This document shows, piece by piece, positions 9,239 through 17,107 of a stretch of DNA of 43,544 nucleotides. The stretch is from an uncultured Lachnospiraceae bacterium (GTDB lineage Bacteria > Bacillota > Clostridia > Lachnospirales > Lachnospiraceae): the NCBI GenBank assembly GCA_947567595.1, contig CANOMQ010000035.1, positions 1 through 43,544 of the forward strand, read 5' to 3'. Both the position numbers and the translations under genes were made by a program. Within the stretch, counting starts at the first letter, position 1, and every line of letters starts with the position of its first letter. The notes beneath the pieces are model-generated. The model saw only the letters and a list, made by a program, of their open reading frames with translations, made no database searches and had not been told where the DNA came from.

Positions 9239-9661
9239 CTATTTCCTGATACCAAAAAAAGCAGCGAACATTTCCTCCGGCACGACAGGGGCTTTTGGTT
9301 TTGCTGCCTTCTGTCCCCGGTAGGTTTCCATCCCTTTTCCGGGCTGAAAGCCAAAAAAGCGTTCAAACTGGCTCATGTCCGGAGCGCATGTTTCCGAAGG
9401 TTCTGCCGCTCCCTTACGGCTGCGTCCGGCGTCCGTATGTTTCCCAAAAGCTTTCAGACAGTCCGCATCATATTTTTTCCGCTGTTCCTCATTGCTTAAG
9501 CAGGAATACGCTTCCTGAATTTCATACATGCGTTCCTGTTTTACGGCATCGTCCTTAACCACGTCCGGATGGTACTGTTTTGCCAGCCTGCGGTATGCCT
9601 TTTTTATTTCCTCTGCCGGCGCCTGCCTGTCCACGCCCAATATCCTGTAATAATCCTTCAT
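9239..9661 (-). CDS. J-domain (DnaJ-like) co-chaperone
   Basis: A 140-residue protein. Residues 1-68 form a canonical J domain starting MKDYYRILGVDR, with the essential HPD tripeptide in QYHPDVV near residue 31. The zinc-finger and C-terminal domains of full DnaJ are absent. The tail instead has two short related motifs, FFGFQPG and FFGIRK. J domains stimulate Hsp70 ATPases, and the obvious partner is the Hsp70-like protein encoded in the same operon. This is the first gene after the hairpin that follows the tube-like genes, so its level may be lower than theirs. Confidence 0.93.
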   Translation of the reverse strand: MKDYYRILGVDRQAPAEEIKKAYRRLAKQYHPDVVKDDAVKQERMYEIQEAYSCLSNEEQRKKYDADCLKAFGKHTDAGRSRKGAAEPSETCAPDMSQFERFFGFQPGKGMETYRGQKAAKPKAPVVPEEMFAAFFGIRK

Positions 9662-9686
9662 TTTACGCCACCCGTAAATATCTGTT

Positions 9687-9715
9687 AAAAGGGCTGCCCG
9701 ACAGTAAGGCAGCCC
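9687..9715 (-). terminator. intercistronic hairpin after the tube-like genes
   Basis: A perfect 8-bp GC-rich stem, GGGCTGCC (9691-9698) and GGCAGCCC (9708-9715), with a 9-nt loop. On the minus strand it is followed by TTTT at 9687-9690. It lies between the second tube-like gene and the J-domain gene. The short T-run suggests a leaky terminator or an RNA 3'-end stabiliser, giving more transcript for the structural genes than for the downstream regulators. Confidence 0.75.
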
Positions 9716-9754
9716 CCTTTTCCCACATTCCCGTCAATTCTTCCTGCGGAAATG

Positions 9755-10183
9755 TTATGCAATGCTGTATCCGCCCTCAACTGAAACCTGTGCCATTTTA
9801 TCCTTCTTCTGCTTTATGATCAGCGTAAAGGTTCCCGTGCCTTCCAAATCCCCGTAGTTTTCCTTGTAATCCACGACGAACGCGTTGGGAAAAGTATACT
9901 TGCGGACCTCCTGCGAAGCCGAGATGACCTCTACCGTAACCTTGCGGTAGCAGTCGGCATTTTCCGCGGGAACAAGCGCCCACAGTCCAAGCTGCCTTGT
10001 CGAGTCAAAAGGATCGCCGTCAACCGCCGTCAGGACTTTCCCCGTAATGGTTATGGTGCTGCCAAGATCCGTTGACCTTGCATTGCTGTCCTGCGGAATG
10101 TCCGTCTTTATCTTTACGCCGGTAATAATTTCCTTGTCCAGTTCAATTGTGGAATTTCCCTCCACCTTTAATTTAAATCCCAT
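9755..10183 (-). CDS. tube-like protein, paralog 2
   Basis: A 142-residue beta-rich protein. It is clearly paralogous to the neighbouring 10243-10671 gene: both share SNARSTDLGST, ADCYRKV and PNAFVV at the same positions and the same total length. No signal peptide is present. Size, beta-strand periodicity, pairing and position directly after a sheath-like gene fit an Hcp/phage tail-tube subunit, which stacks in rings inside a contractile sheath. This is inference: I see no diagnostic Hcp motif. The start follows a GGAG ribosome site. Relatives may be listed under unrelated legacy protease names; no protease motif is visible. Confidence 0.75.
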   Translation of the reverse strand: MGFKLKVEGNSTIELDKEIITGVKIKTDIPQDSNARSTDLGSTITITGKVLTAVDGDPFDSTRQLGLWALVPAENADCYRKVTVEVISASQEVRKYTFPNAFVVDYKENYGDLEGTGTFTLIIKQKKDKMAQVSVEGGYSIA

Positions 10184-10242
10184 ATTATAATCATGCTCCT
10201 TTCATCTGCGGTTTCATGTCCTCCTGTTTTGGAAACATCCGC

Positions 10243-10671
10243 TTATTCCTCACTAAATCCGCCCTCAAATTTCAAATTGCTCATTTTATCCCTCTTCTGT
10301 TTGATGAGAAGCTTGAATGTACCGGCGCCGGTCTCATCTGTAAAGTCCTCCTCATATCCGACCACGAAAGCATTCGGCACGGTAATCTGACGCACAATCT
10401 GTGATGCGCTCACGACGTCAATCTTCACCTTGCGGTAGCAGTCGGCTTTTTCAGCCGGAACAAGCGACCATTTTGCCAGCTTGCTTGTGTCATCCGCCGC
10501 TTCGCCGCCCACCGGCGCCAAGATCTTTCCCTCAATCAGTACCGTGGAACCAAGGTCCGTCGATCTGGCATTTGAGTCAAGGGGAATATCCGCCCCGACA
10601 CGGACTCCCGTGATGCTGGTTTCCAGCAGGCTCACAGTCTCGCTTCCTTCAATGTTTACTCGCATTCCCAT
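10243..10671 (-). CDS. tube-like protein, paralog 1
   Basis: A 142-residue beta-rich protein, sister of the 9755-10183 gene, with conserved SNARSTDLGST, AEKADCYRKV and the C-terminal FKLLIKQKRDKM. It starts 41 bp after the sheath-like gene and is preceded by a strong AAGGAGG ribosome site, consistent with high expression. As in type VI and phage-like machines, the sheath gene is followed directly by tube-sized genes. Two paralogs could form alternating or stacked rings, or one could cap or initiate the tube. The structural role is inferred from size, pattern and gene order, not from a recognised family signature. Confidence 0.75.
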   Translation of the reverse strand: MGMRVNIEGSETVSLLETSITGVRVGADIPLDSNARSTDLGSTVLIEGKILAPVGGEAADDTSKLAKWSLVPAEKADCYRKVKIDVVSASQIVRQITVPNAFVVGYEEDFTDETGAGTFKLLIKQKRDKMSNLKFEGGFSEE

Positions 10672-10712
10672 TTTTAGTCCTCCTTTTTCTTATCCGTACA
10701 AAACGTACATAA

Positions 10713-12881
10713 TTATTCATTTCCAGCTTTTCTGATAAGCTGTACTTTCAGGTTTTTGGTTGTGTTTGCAAATGTCACAAGCACATCGCATATTCCGTTC
10801 TTTTCGTCAATGCTGTATTCCAGCTCGTCCCCGTCCTGAAGGATGGAGTTGACATACTGCCGGTCCGCATCCCACCTGCTTTTCTGGCTGCTGGGATTGT
10901 TGCTGAAAAACGTAAGGATTTTGTCCTGCTTGAAATCCCCGCTGTAAAAACGCAGCATACGTTCTATGTAGGTAACTACCAGCGTCTTGTATATGGGCTC
11001 AAACTCCGTTCCGTTGCTTAAGAGGTTACGCGCCTTATAGACGGTTATGCTCTTAATCTCCTGTCCCTTGTACTGCGCGTTATCGGAAGAAAAGACGAAG
11101 CCGAAGCCCGTGCGGTTAATGGAATTTTTAATCGCGTTGGTAAAACCGGAAATCTCCTTTGTCATGCTGGTTGTTGCAAGAAGCGCATTATCATTTGCCT
11201 CCACGTCAAACCGCACGCCGGGATATTCCATGCTGGTATTGCGGAACCGCTGCTTTAGGTATTCCGGGCACTGCCATGCCGCCACAATGCCTGCCGCTTC
11301 ATACGCTGCACCCACGTAAACCCCTTCTAGCCACATTTTCATCACGTCGTCCTTTTCCGCGGAAAGGGATACGTTGCCGTCTTCATCCATGACCATCCGC
11401 TTGTCCAAAATCAGACCGGATTTATCCTTGGGGATGATTGTCACATTCGGGATACAGGGCACGATGAACTCGCTGTATGTTTTTTTCATAAGCGGTGCAC
11501 ATTTTTCCTTATAAATGCTGACTCCCTCGGTTGCCACATAACTGAATGTCGTTTCCTCGCCGGAACAGAAGCTGAAAAACGTCGTAATCCGGTAAGGCTC
11601 AATGGCGTTCATCAGGGCTGCCACGCTCTCCATCGAATTATTCCCCTGTTTCTCTTCCCGTTTGTTTCCCGCGAAGCGGACTCTTTGGAGCTTTCCGCCT
11701 TCCGCATGGTTCAGCTCCACATCCGGCACGATTCCAAACCAAATCGTGTTGTCAAACTCGTTCTTATCATTTGTTGTATTCAGGTAAGCGATTAACCGCG
11801 GAAGGTTGCTCGCCTTTACCATCATGTCAAGCGGCAGGTTGGTAATCAGAAGCTTCGGCTGCATTCCTTTTTCCTTTACCTGATACTGGTCAAAAAAGGT
11901 TTTCACCCCTAGTATCTTTTCCATCAGGGGCTTGACAGCCTTCACAAAATCGTCCTTGCTTTTTTTGTAAAATTCAAGGTAGCTGTTGTAATTGCGCACC
12001 TCAAGCTCCCTGTTGACGCTGCTTTCCATTGTGGAATTTAACGGACAGAAGGTACGTACCACAAGATCCCGCACATAATCGGATTTGTTTTCATTGAGCG
12101 CATCATAATCCTCGCGGAACGTGTTCATGAGGCTTGTATTAATCTCATCATCCACCACGGCAAGACTGGTGCTTTCCTCCTGCTTCATCTCCAGTATCTT
12201 GAGCTCCCCGTCATCGCCCATGCTTAGCAGTCCGGCTTTAAAATCCGCCTGCCCCTGCCCTGTTTCCGGTCCCCCGAGCAGAAGGCGTGTCTTGATATCC
12301 TCGATTGCAAGCGGCAGCATTGCAAGGACATTATTGTAATTCTGGCTTGCCTGCTCGAACTGGTAATTCAGCTTATCGCCTAAGTCCAGCCGCTTGGGAT
12401 CCTCCTCATCAAGCTCCATGTATTTCCCGTAGGTATACTGGATTTCCCTGCGAACCTGACGGATGTCATCCATAATCTTCTTAGGTGAAATCATATCGAG
12501 AACATTACTGAATTTGAAATCCACGTTTGCAAGTCCCTGTGCGCCTTTTGTACTCATCAGCGTGATAAGCATGTTCAAAAGGTCGTTCGATTCGTTTAAC
12601 GGGATTTCCGTAATACAGTTTGTCGGGATATTTTCCGGCTTTACCGGACTGTAGCGGATGCTTCCTGTTGTCGCATCACACCACGAATACATTACCGGAC
12701 TGAATTTTTCCAAAAATTCCTCAAAGCTTGAGACCAGCAGTTCCCCGTTGATTTCCTTGATTTTCTCATCATCCAGGCTGCTTTTTCCCCGCACATCGCC
12801 AATCAGTGTCAACAGGTTGAGCCGTTCCGGATTGATTTCGGCAAACAGGATTGTCCTGTTTGTCTGTGTGATTGTTTCCAT
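10713..12881 (-). CDS. contractile-sheath-like protein
   Basis: A 722-residue protein starting at the ATG at 12881, 11 bp after AAGGAGG. A TTG at 12890 is too close to the ribosome site. Patterns resembling contractile sheath proteins are: a helical segment near residue 125 (SNVLDMISPKKIMDDIRQ) like the helix after the FsP motif of TssB; GVYVGAAYEAAGIVAAW near residue 525, like the 'aGlyArtD..rGvwkaPa' zone of phage sheaths; and a C-terminal helix VVTYIERMLRFY near residue 634 followed by a strand-rich end, as in TssC. The size suits a fused or enlarged TssB/TssC. It lies 27 bp after the VWA gene and just before two tube-like genes. This is inference from patterns; a structural prediction would settle it. 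Confidence 0.72.
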   Translation of the reverse strand: METITQTNRTILFAEINPERLNLLTLIGDVRGKSSLDDEKIKEINGELLVSSFEEFLEKFSPVMYSWCDATTGSIRYSPVKPENIPTNCITEIPLNESNDLLNMLITLMSTKGAQGLANVDFKFSNVLDMISPKKIMDDIRQVRREIQYTYGKYMELDEEDPKRLDLGDKLNYQFEQASQNYNNVLAMLPLAIEDIKTRLLLGGPETGQGQADFKAGLLSMGDDGELKILEMKQEESTSLAVVDDEINTSLMNTFREDYDALNENKSDYVRDLVVRTFCPLNSTMESSVNRELEVRNYNSYLEFYKKSKDDFVKAVKPLMEKILGVKTFFDQYQVKEKGMQPKLLITNLPLDMMVKASNLPRLIAYLNTTNDKNEFDNTIWFGIVPDVELNHAEGGKLQRVRFAGNKREEKQGNNSMESVAALMNAIEPYRITTFFSFCSGEETTFSYVATEGVSIYKEKCAPLMKKTYSEFIVPCIPNVTIIPKDKSGLILDKRMVMDEDGNVSLSAEKDDVMKMWLEGVYVGAAYEAAGIVAAWQCPEYLKQRFRNTSMEYPGVRFDVEANDNALLATTSMTKEISGFTNAIKNSINRTGFGFVFSSDNAQYKGQEIKSITVYKARNLLSNGTEFEPIYKTLVVTYIERMLRFYSGDFKQDKILTFFSNNPSSQKSRWDADRQYVNSILQDGDELEYSIDEKNGICDVLVTFANTTKNLKVQLIRKAGNE

Positions 12882-12908
12882 GCCTGTCAATTCCTCCTTA
12901 AATGTTTT

Positions 12909-14897
12909 TTACTGGAATGCCGCAATATAGTGGATTTCCAAATCATAACTGCCATCCGGAGAGGTGATGTAGATAATATCCCCGAAATGGATGCTATACT
13001 GTATCTGCATACATGCAATGGTGTTTCCAACCATCACTGCGGATTTTGACCTGTGATATAAAACCATGCTGCGGTTCTCGTCCGCAATCAAAAAAATCTC
13101 ATCCAGTTCCAGTATTCTCGCCTGCTCAGGATAATTCCCAAACAGGGAGCCAAGTGATACCCTGCCGTCCTTTACCTTGTTCATTTGGAACGAAAGCGGA
13201 GGGATTTCCTCACTTTCCGGCGGCTGCAGCACAAAATATGCGTCCAGCTTTCCGCAGAAATGGTTCTGTTTCTTTTCCTCAGTCAGCCGCTCCAGCTCCG
13301 GTTTCGGCTTATGTGTCAGTCTCCACAGAATAATTGTAACGACAGCGGCTGCCAGCAGGATAACCCACCAGTAGACCTGCCACAGCGGAAGAATCCTGAT
13401 ACGGTAAGCATACTGTATCGTGCTTTCCCCGTCGCTTACCTGTACTGCCACGATGGATGTCCCCACACTCTTAGGCGTAACCGTCAGCAGATTCCCATCC
13501 AGACGGGCGTCAATCCCCTCCTGTACATCCGCAATGGAATAGGAAAGTATGTCGCCGTCGCCATCCGTAAAATAATCATCCAAACATAACGTCCGGCTGC
13601 CCTCCAATAACGTACCGTCTTTTTCGGGAATGCTTCCGGTCGGTACTGTATTCGTTACCTCAATAAAAGCTGAAAATGTATGCTTTCCAAAATCATCTTC
13701 CAGCACTGCATCCAATCCGTATGTCCCCGCATGGGAAAAGCTTGCATTTCCTTTGAGTATCCCGTCCGATACATATGGTTCCTCCAGCGCTGCCCCTGAA
13801 TCACCACAGAAAGGAGACCACGAAAACGTTTCATAAAATGCAGCATCCGTTATCATTTCACCCTGACGGTTCTTAAAATATACCTGATATTCCTGATTTT
13901 GGTTTTTCCTTGCGGTTGTCGGTATCTCCAGTACGGGTATCAGTTCCCTGTAGCTGATTACGTAAGCCTGTAAATCCTGTCCCTCGTCCGTCTGCGAATG
14001 GATGACCAGTTCCTTTCCGCCGTTCCATGCATTCCCTATTTTCCCGACGGCATAATGCGACAGGTTGGTCATCGGGATTGCTTCCCCGCCATATGTAACT
14101 TCCGTTTCACCAACAGCCCCCGAAGAAATCAGCAGCACTTTTATTTCGTCCAGATACGGCGCATCGGGCACGTACCTGATTTCCTGAGTTCCTCCCGCAT
14201 ACATTCCGCTGGAAAGCTGATGGATTTCATAAATCAGGTTATCTTCAAAAATCCCGTAAAAAACTTCAATCAGGTTTTCGGGGCTTTGTACGGAATAGCC
14301 TTCCGCCCCCGTTTCGTCAGCGATTTCCTGTAATTCCGCTTTATTTCCATCGTACTGTCCAAAGGCTACCGTATAAATCTGTATGTTTTCCTCCGAACAC
14401 TGTCGGACGCATTGTGCCAGTTCCCTGTCTGACTGTTCCGCCGTCCGTTCACTGTCCTTTGGCAGATCCGTTTCCCCATCTGAAATCAGGACCATGACCT
14501 GCTTTGATGCTCCCCCTGCGGAAAACAAATCATATGCATAGGAAACACCCAGTCCGATATCCGTATCGCCGGAATACGTTATTGCACCGAGTTCTTCTTT
14601 CAAATTCTCCCTTATCCGTGTCTCTGCAATGGACTCAGGAGACGAAAAAGACAGTATGGTTTCGTTGTAAGCCACATATCCCACACGTATGCTTCCTGTC
14701 TGAACGGTATCGATAAATGCCTGTACCATGTTCAGCCCCATTTTCGACGGATCATTTGTTTTCATGGAACCGCTGCAGTCAATGACGAAAATAATGTCCA
14801 ACGGCGTTTTTTCTGAAATGATTTCCTCGGCATATACTGTCTGCGAAAAGGCAAGGCACAAAATCAGGCAGCAAAGCAGTATTCGGGTTCCTTTCAT
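12909..14897 (-). CDS. secreted/membrane VWA-domain protein
   Basis: A 662-residue protein using the ATG at 14897, 17 bp after the agrD1 stop. It has a signal peptide (MKGTRILLCCLILCLAFS). A von Willebrand A domain follows, with the metal site FVIDCSGSM near residue 40, a Thr in GDTDIGLG and VLISDGETD. Then come beta-sandwich-like repeats on the outside, a single membrane helix near residues 503-522 (WVILLAAAVVTIILW), and a cytoplasmic tail that looks FHA-like (GRVSLGSL, SMVLYHRSKSAVMVGN, HFGDIIYI). It could sense an extracellular ligand and pass the signal to the phospho-network or anchor the machine at the membrane. It is the first non-Agr gene of the operon. The FHA-like assignment of the tail is tentative. 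Confidence 0.85.
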   Translation of the reverse strand: MKGTRILLCCLILCLAFSQTVYAEEIISEKTPLDIIFVIDCSGSMKTNDPSKMGLNMVQAFIDTVQTGSIRVGYVAYNETILSFSSPESIAETRIRENLKEELGAITYSGDTDIGLGVSYAYDLFSAGGASKQVMVLISDGETDLPKDSERTAEQSDRELAQCVRQCSEENIQIYTVAFGQYDGNKAELQEIADETGAEGYSVQSPENLIEVFYGIFEDNLIYEIHQLSSGMYAGGTQEIRYVPDAPYLDEIKVLLISSGAVGETEVTYGGEAIPMTNLSHYAVGKIGNAWNGGKELVIHSQTDEGQDLQAYVISYRELIPVLEIPTTARKNQNQEYQVYFKNRQGEMITDAAFYETFSWSPFCGDSGAALEEPYVSDGILKGNASFSHAGTYGLDAVLEDDFGKHTFSAFIEVTNTVPTGSIPEKDGTLLEGSRTLCLDDYFTDGDGDILSYSIADVQEGIDARLDGNLLTVTPKSVGTSIVAVQVSDGESTIQYAYRIRILPLWQVYWWVILLAAAVVTIILWRLTHKPKPELERLTEEKKQNHFCGKLDAYFVLQPPESEEIPPLSFQMNKVKDGRVSLGSLFGNYPEQARILELDEIFLIADENRSMVLYHRSKSAVMVGNTIACMQIQYSIHFGDIIYITSPDGSYDLEIHYIAAFQ

Positions 14898-14914
14898 GAT
14901 TTTGCTTCCCTTTC

Positions 14915-15067
14915 CTACTTCAGGTTTCCCTTTGGTCTTTTGGGCTGATGGTAAATGGCTGCACATGCGGACGCTTTGCCATGCATGCTCTTTTCCACCT
15001 CATTGCGTGCAAGCTTCTCCACAGCCTTCAAAACCTTACCTGAAATGTTTCCCGTTTTCTTCATCAT
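14915..15067 (-). CDS. agrD: AgrD-type cyclic autoinducer precursor 1
   Basis: A 50-residue peptide gene overlapping the agrB1 stop as ATGA. The N-terminal half is amphipathic (KVLKAVEKLA). The likely ring is CAAIY at residues 35-39, preceded by KASA and followed by the charged tail HQPKRPKGNLK, the pattern of clostridial cyclic lactone autoinducers. AgrB would cleave the tail and close a five-residue thiolactone on Cys35. The next gene, encoding the VWA protein, starts 17 bp downstream, so the signal peptide gene is inside the machine operon. The ring boundaries are predicted from the Cys and the conserved tail, not measured. Confidence 0.92.
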   Translation of the reverse strand: MMKKTGNISGKVLKAVEKLARNEVEKSMHGKASACAAIYHQPKRPKGNLK

Positions 15068-15645
15068 ACCTTAACCTCCTGTTTCAATATTTTTGCCAGA
15101 CACATCAAGGCGGAACACAATATCATGGCAATCGACATAAAACATACATAAAGCCGGTTGATTTCCAGTACAGCCGAAACGGCAATGACCCCGGTCTCAA
15201 TCAATGCAAGCAGTCTCGCCGCCTTCTTGGTTTCCTGCAGTTCATGCTGATCCATATCCATATTGGGGTGGTTCACAGTCCCAATCATTTCAATGACAAG
15301 CACCGCCCAAACCAAAATTCCATACATCATGAAGGGCTTTTCCACCAATACAAACGCTGCCTGAATAACACCGACGTAAGTTACCACCGTCAGCAGATAG
15401 CACTGCCAAAATTTATCCGCATGATAACCTCCGGTTCGTTTCCGCAGGGAAAGAAAAAATATCAGAAAAATAACCGTGGAAACAAACTGATGAAAAAATA
15501 TACCAACCATTAACATACTTCCGACCGCAATCATATGTTCTGTCATGGTTATCAAAGCGTATTCATAGTATTCTCTGTCTGCTTTTTCTATGATGTTTTC
15601 CCTTTCCATTCGGTCAGCCAATTTTAATACTGCTTTCTCAACCAC
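15064..15645 (-). CDS. agrB: AgrB peptide-processing membrane protease 1
   Basis: A 193-residue polytopic membrane protein. The AgrB catalytic pair is visible in GGYHADKFWQC as His75 and Cys82. It processes and helps export the AgrD peptide encoded just downstream. The start is a GTG at 15645, ten bases after AAGGAG. A second candidate, the internal ATG encoding MERENII, would give a slightly short protein. Unlike the agr2 locus, agrB comes before agrD here. Its own promoter lies at 15669-15735, after the agrC1 terminator, so agrB1 opens the operon containing the sheath and tube genes. Confidence 0.95.
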   Translation of the reverse strand: MVEKAVLKLADRMERENIIEKADREYYEYALITMTEHMIAVGSMLMVGIFFHQFVSTVIFLIFFLSLRKRTGGYHADKFWQCYLLTVVTYVGVIQAAFVLVEKPFMMYGILVWAVLVIEMIGTVNHPNMDMDQHELQETKKAARLLALIETGVIAVSAVLEINRLYVCFMSIAMILCSALMCLAKILKQEVKV

Positions 15646-15668
15646 GCCGGCATATCTCCTTTTTCACC

Positions 15669-15735
15669 ACTATAGGAAAAAAATGGAATTAATCAATACT
15701 GTTTGCAGAATGTGCAGGTTTTTTGACAGAATTTG
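15669..15735 (-). promoter_or_regulatory. predicted LytTR-type promoter of agrB1D1 and the machine operon
   Basis: A -10 box TATAGT at 15669-15674. Twenty-eight bases upstream on the minus strand begin two related half-sites, TTGCAGAATGTG (15703-15714) and TGACAGAATTTG (15724-15735, written as plus strand), 21 bp apart. The two agr2/agr1 promoters have the same spacing with better-matched half-sites; the half-sites here match 6 and 8 of 12 positions. Direct repeats two helical turns apart are typical of LytTR regulators such as AgrA. Confidence 0.65.
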
Positions 15736-15757
15736 TAGATAAACAAGGTAAAACGGC

Positions 15758-15801
15758 AAAAAAATATCCCACAAACATGCCATCTGCCTGTTTATGGGAT
15801 A
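15758..15801 (-). terminator. terminator after agrC1
   Basis: A 13-bp stem with one G-U pair, arms 15765-15777 (TATCCCACAAACA) and 15789-15801 (TGTTTATGGGATA), with an 11-nt loop. It is followed on the minus strand by a T-run at 15758-15764. It closes the agrA1-agrC1 transcript just before the agrB1 promoter. Confidence 0.88.
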
Positions 15802-15808
15802 CCCTTAT

Positions 15809-17107
15809 TTATACGGGAATCACAATCGAAAAACAAAATTCCCCGTCTTCATCTTTTATCACGTAGGAACCTCCGTACTTTTTCGTAACTTCCGTAATGT
15901 TTTTAATTCCTAATCCATGCTCTTCTTTCCATACTGTTTTCGTGGTTTTTATCTCACCGTTCTCGTAAACCAGCGGATTTTGAAATGTATTTTTTATTCC
16001 GATTTTCACCATTCCATCCTCAATGGCAATTTTCAGCTTTATGACCTTTCTTTCCCCGCACTTCCCACACGCCTCAATCGCATTGTCCAGCAGGTTGCAC
16101 AGTAATGCCACGATATCCTGATCCGCCATTATCAGTCCCGACAGGTCACCAACCTTTATCAGAAGAACAATCCCTGACGCTTCCGCCTCCCTGTATTTGG
16201 CATTTAAAACGGCATTTATGATAACGTTGTTCGTATCAATGGTATCCATCCCACTGTCCAGCCCGCCATACAGCTCTTTTATGTACTCCTCCAGCTTTTC
16301 ATACTGCCTTTCTTTCAGCAGTGCCCGCATACAGACTATCTGATTTTTATATTCATGTGCCTTCTTTTTCTGCCTGTTGAAATGCTCCGACGCGGAACGG
16401 TACAGACCCGCCTGATTCTCTGCCTGAATCCGTAAAATCCTGTCTTCATAGGTCTGTTCCTTCCTCTCAACGATGTCATTGATAATATAAAATACCACAA
16501 TGTTTATTCCCAGCATTCCGAATGCGCTTACGGACAGGAGCATGACCTGACCGGACGTTTCAATATACCGGAAAACCGAGAGCATTGCCACGATTGTTAT
16601 GATTGTGAATACTGGGAACACCATAATCCTCAGCCAGTCCGTATCGGACAACAGGTCCGTTGGTTTTCCGCCCAGACGCTTCTTTATGACAAGGATACAC
16701 AGGAACACGATTGCTTTGCCAAGAAGGATGACAAGGACGCTTTCAATGCTGTACTGCCTCCCTTCCGCCTCATTTTCCAAATGAAACCTGTTGTTGGCAG
16801 AATATGCCAGATACTCCGTTGACAGCAGCATTGCCTGATAAAGCAGCGCCAGTATGAACGCTTTTCCAATTCTGATTTTGGCATATTGGAACATAAACAC
16901 GGCAAAAATGGAAACCATCACCGCTTCCTTTATCGCAAAAAAGCCGGACAGTTTCCTTGCTGCCACAAATACGAACAATCCTGCCAGCATGAACCAAATT
17001 CCGTCAGTCCGGCATCTGCGGCACCTGTTGCCAAATATTTCACAGAACATTTTACAGAGGAATACCTCAAAGAATATGATTAATACTTCGGATATGAAAT
17101 CAGACAT
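15809..17107 (-). CDS. agrC: AgrC-like sensor histidine kinase 1
   Basis: A 432-residue receptor kinase with several N-terminal membrane helices (about residues 1-215) that would bind the cyclic peptide. The dimerisation helix contains the likely phospho-His in KKAHEYKNQI near residue 250. The GHKL ATPase domain has an N box LLCNLLDNAIEA and a G box HGLGIKNI. It lies directly after agrA1, with its start next to the agrA1 stop, so the receptor and regulator are co-transcribed. The cognate signal is presumably AgrD1, but a second AgrD is encoded nearby and cross-recognition cannot be excluded. Confidence 0.95.
   Translation of the reverse strand: MSDFISEVLIIFFEVFLCKMFCEIFGNRCRRCRTDGIWFMLAGLFVFVAARKLSGFFAIKEAVMVSIFAVFMFQYAKIRIGKAFILALLYQAMLLSTEYLAYSANNRFHLENEAEGRQYSIESVLVILLGKAIVFLCILVIKKRLGGKPTDLLSDTDWLRIMVFPVFTIITIVAMLSVFRYIETSGQVMLLSVSAFGMLGINIVVFYIINDIVERKEQTYEDRILRIQAENQAGLYRSASEHFNRQKKKAHEYKNQIVCMRALLKERQYEKLEEYIKELYGGLDSGMDTIDTNNVIINAVLNAKYREAEASGIVLLIKVGDLSGLIMADQDIVALLCNLLDNAIEACGKCGERKVIKLKIAIEDGMVKIGIKNTFQNPLVYENGEIKTTKTVWKEEHGLGIKNITEVTKKYGGSYVIKDEDGEFCFSIVIPV

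Noticed and set aside
9220-9366. N-terminal extension of the membrane FHA gene
   Set aside because: It lies wholly in the J-domain gene on the same strand, and a strong ribosome site precedes the ATG at 9219.
14728-15513. 261-codon plus-strand frame over agrD1 and agrB1
   Set aside because: It is antisense to agrB1, agrD1 and the VWA start. The minus-strand genes have family motifs.
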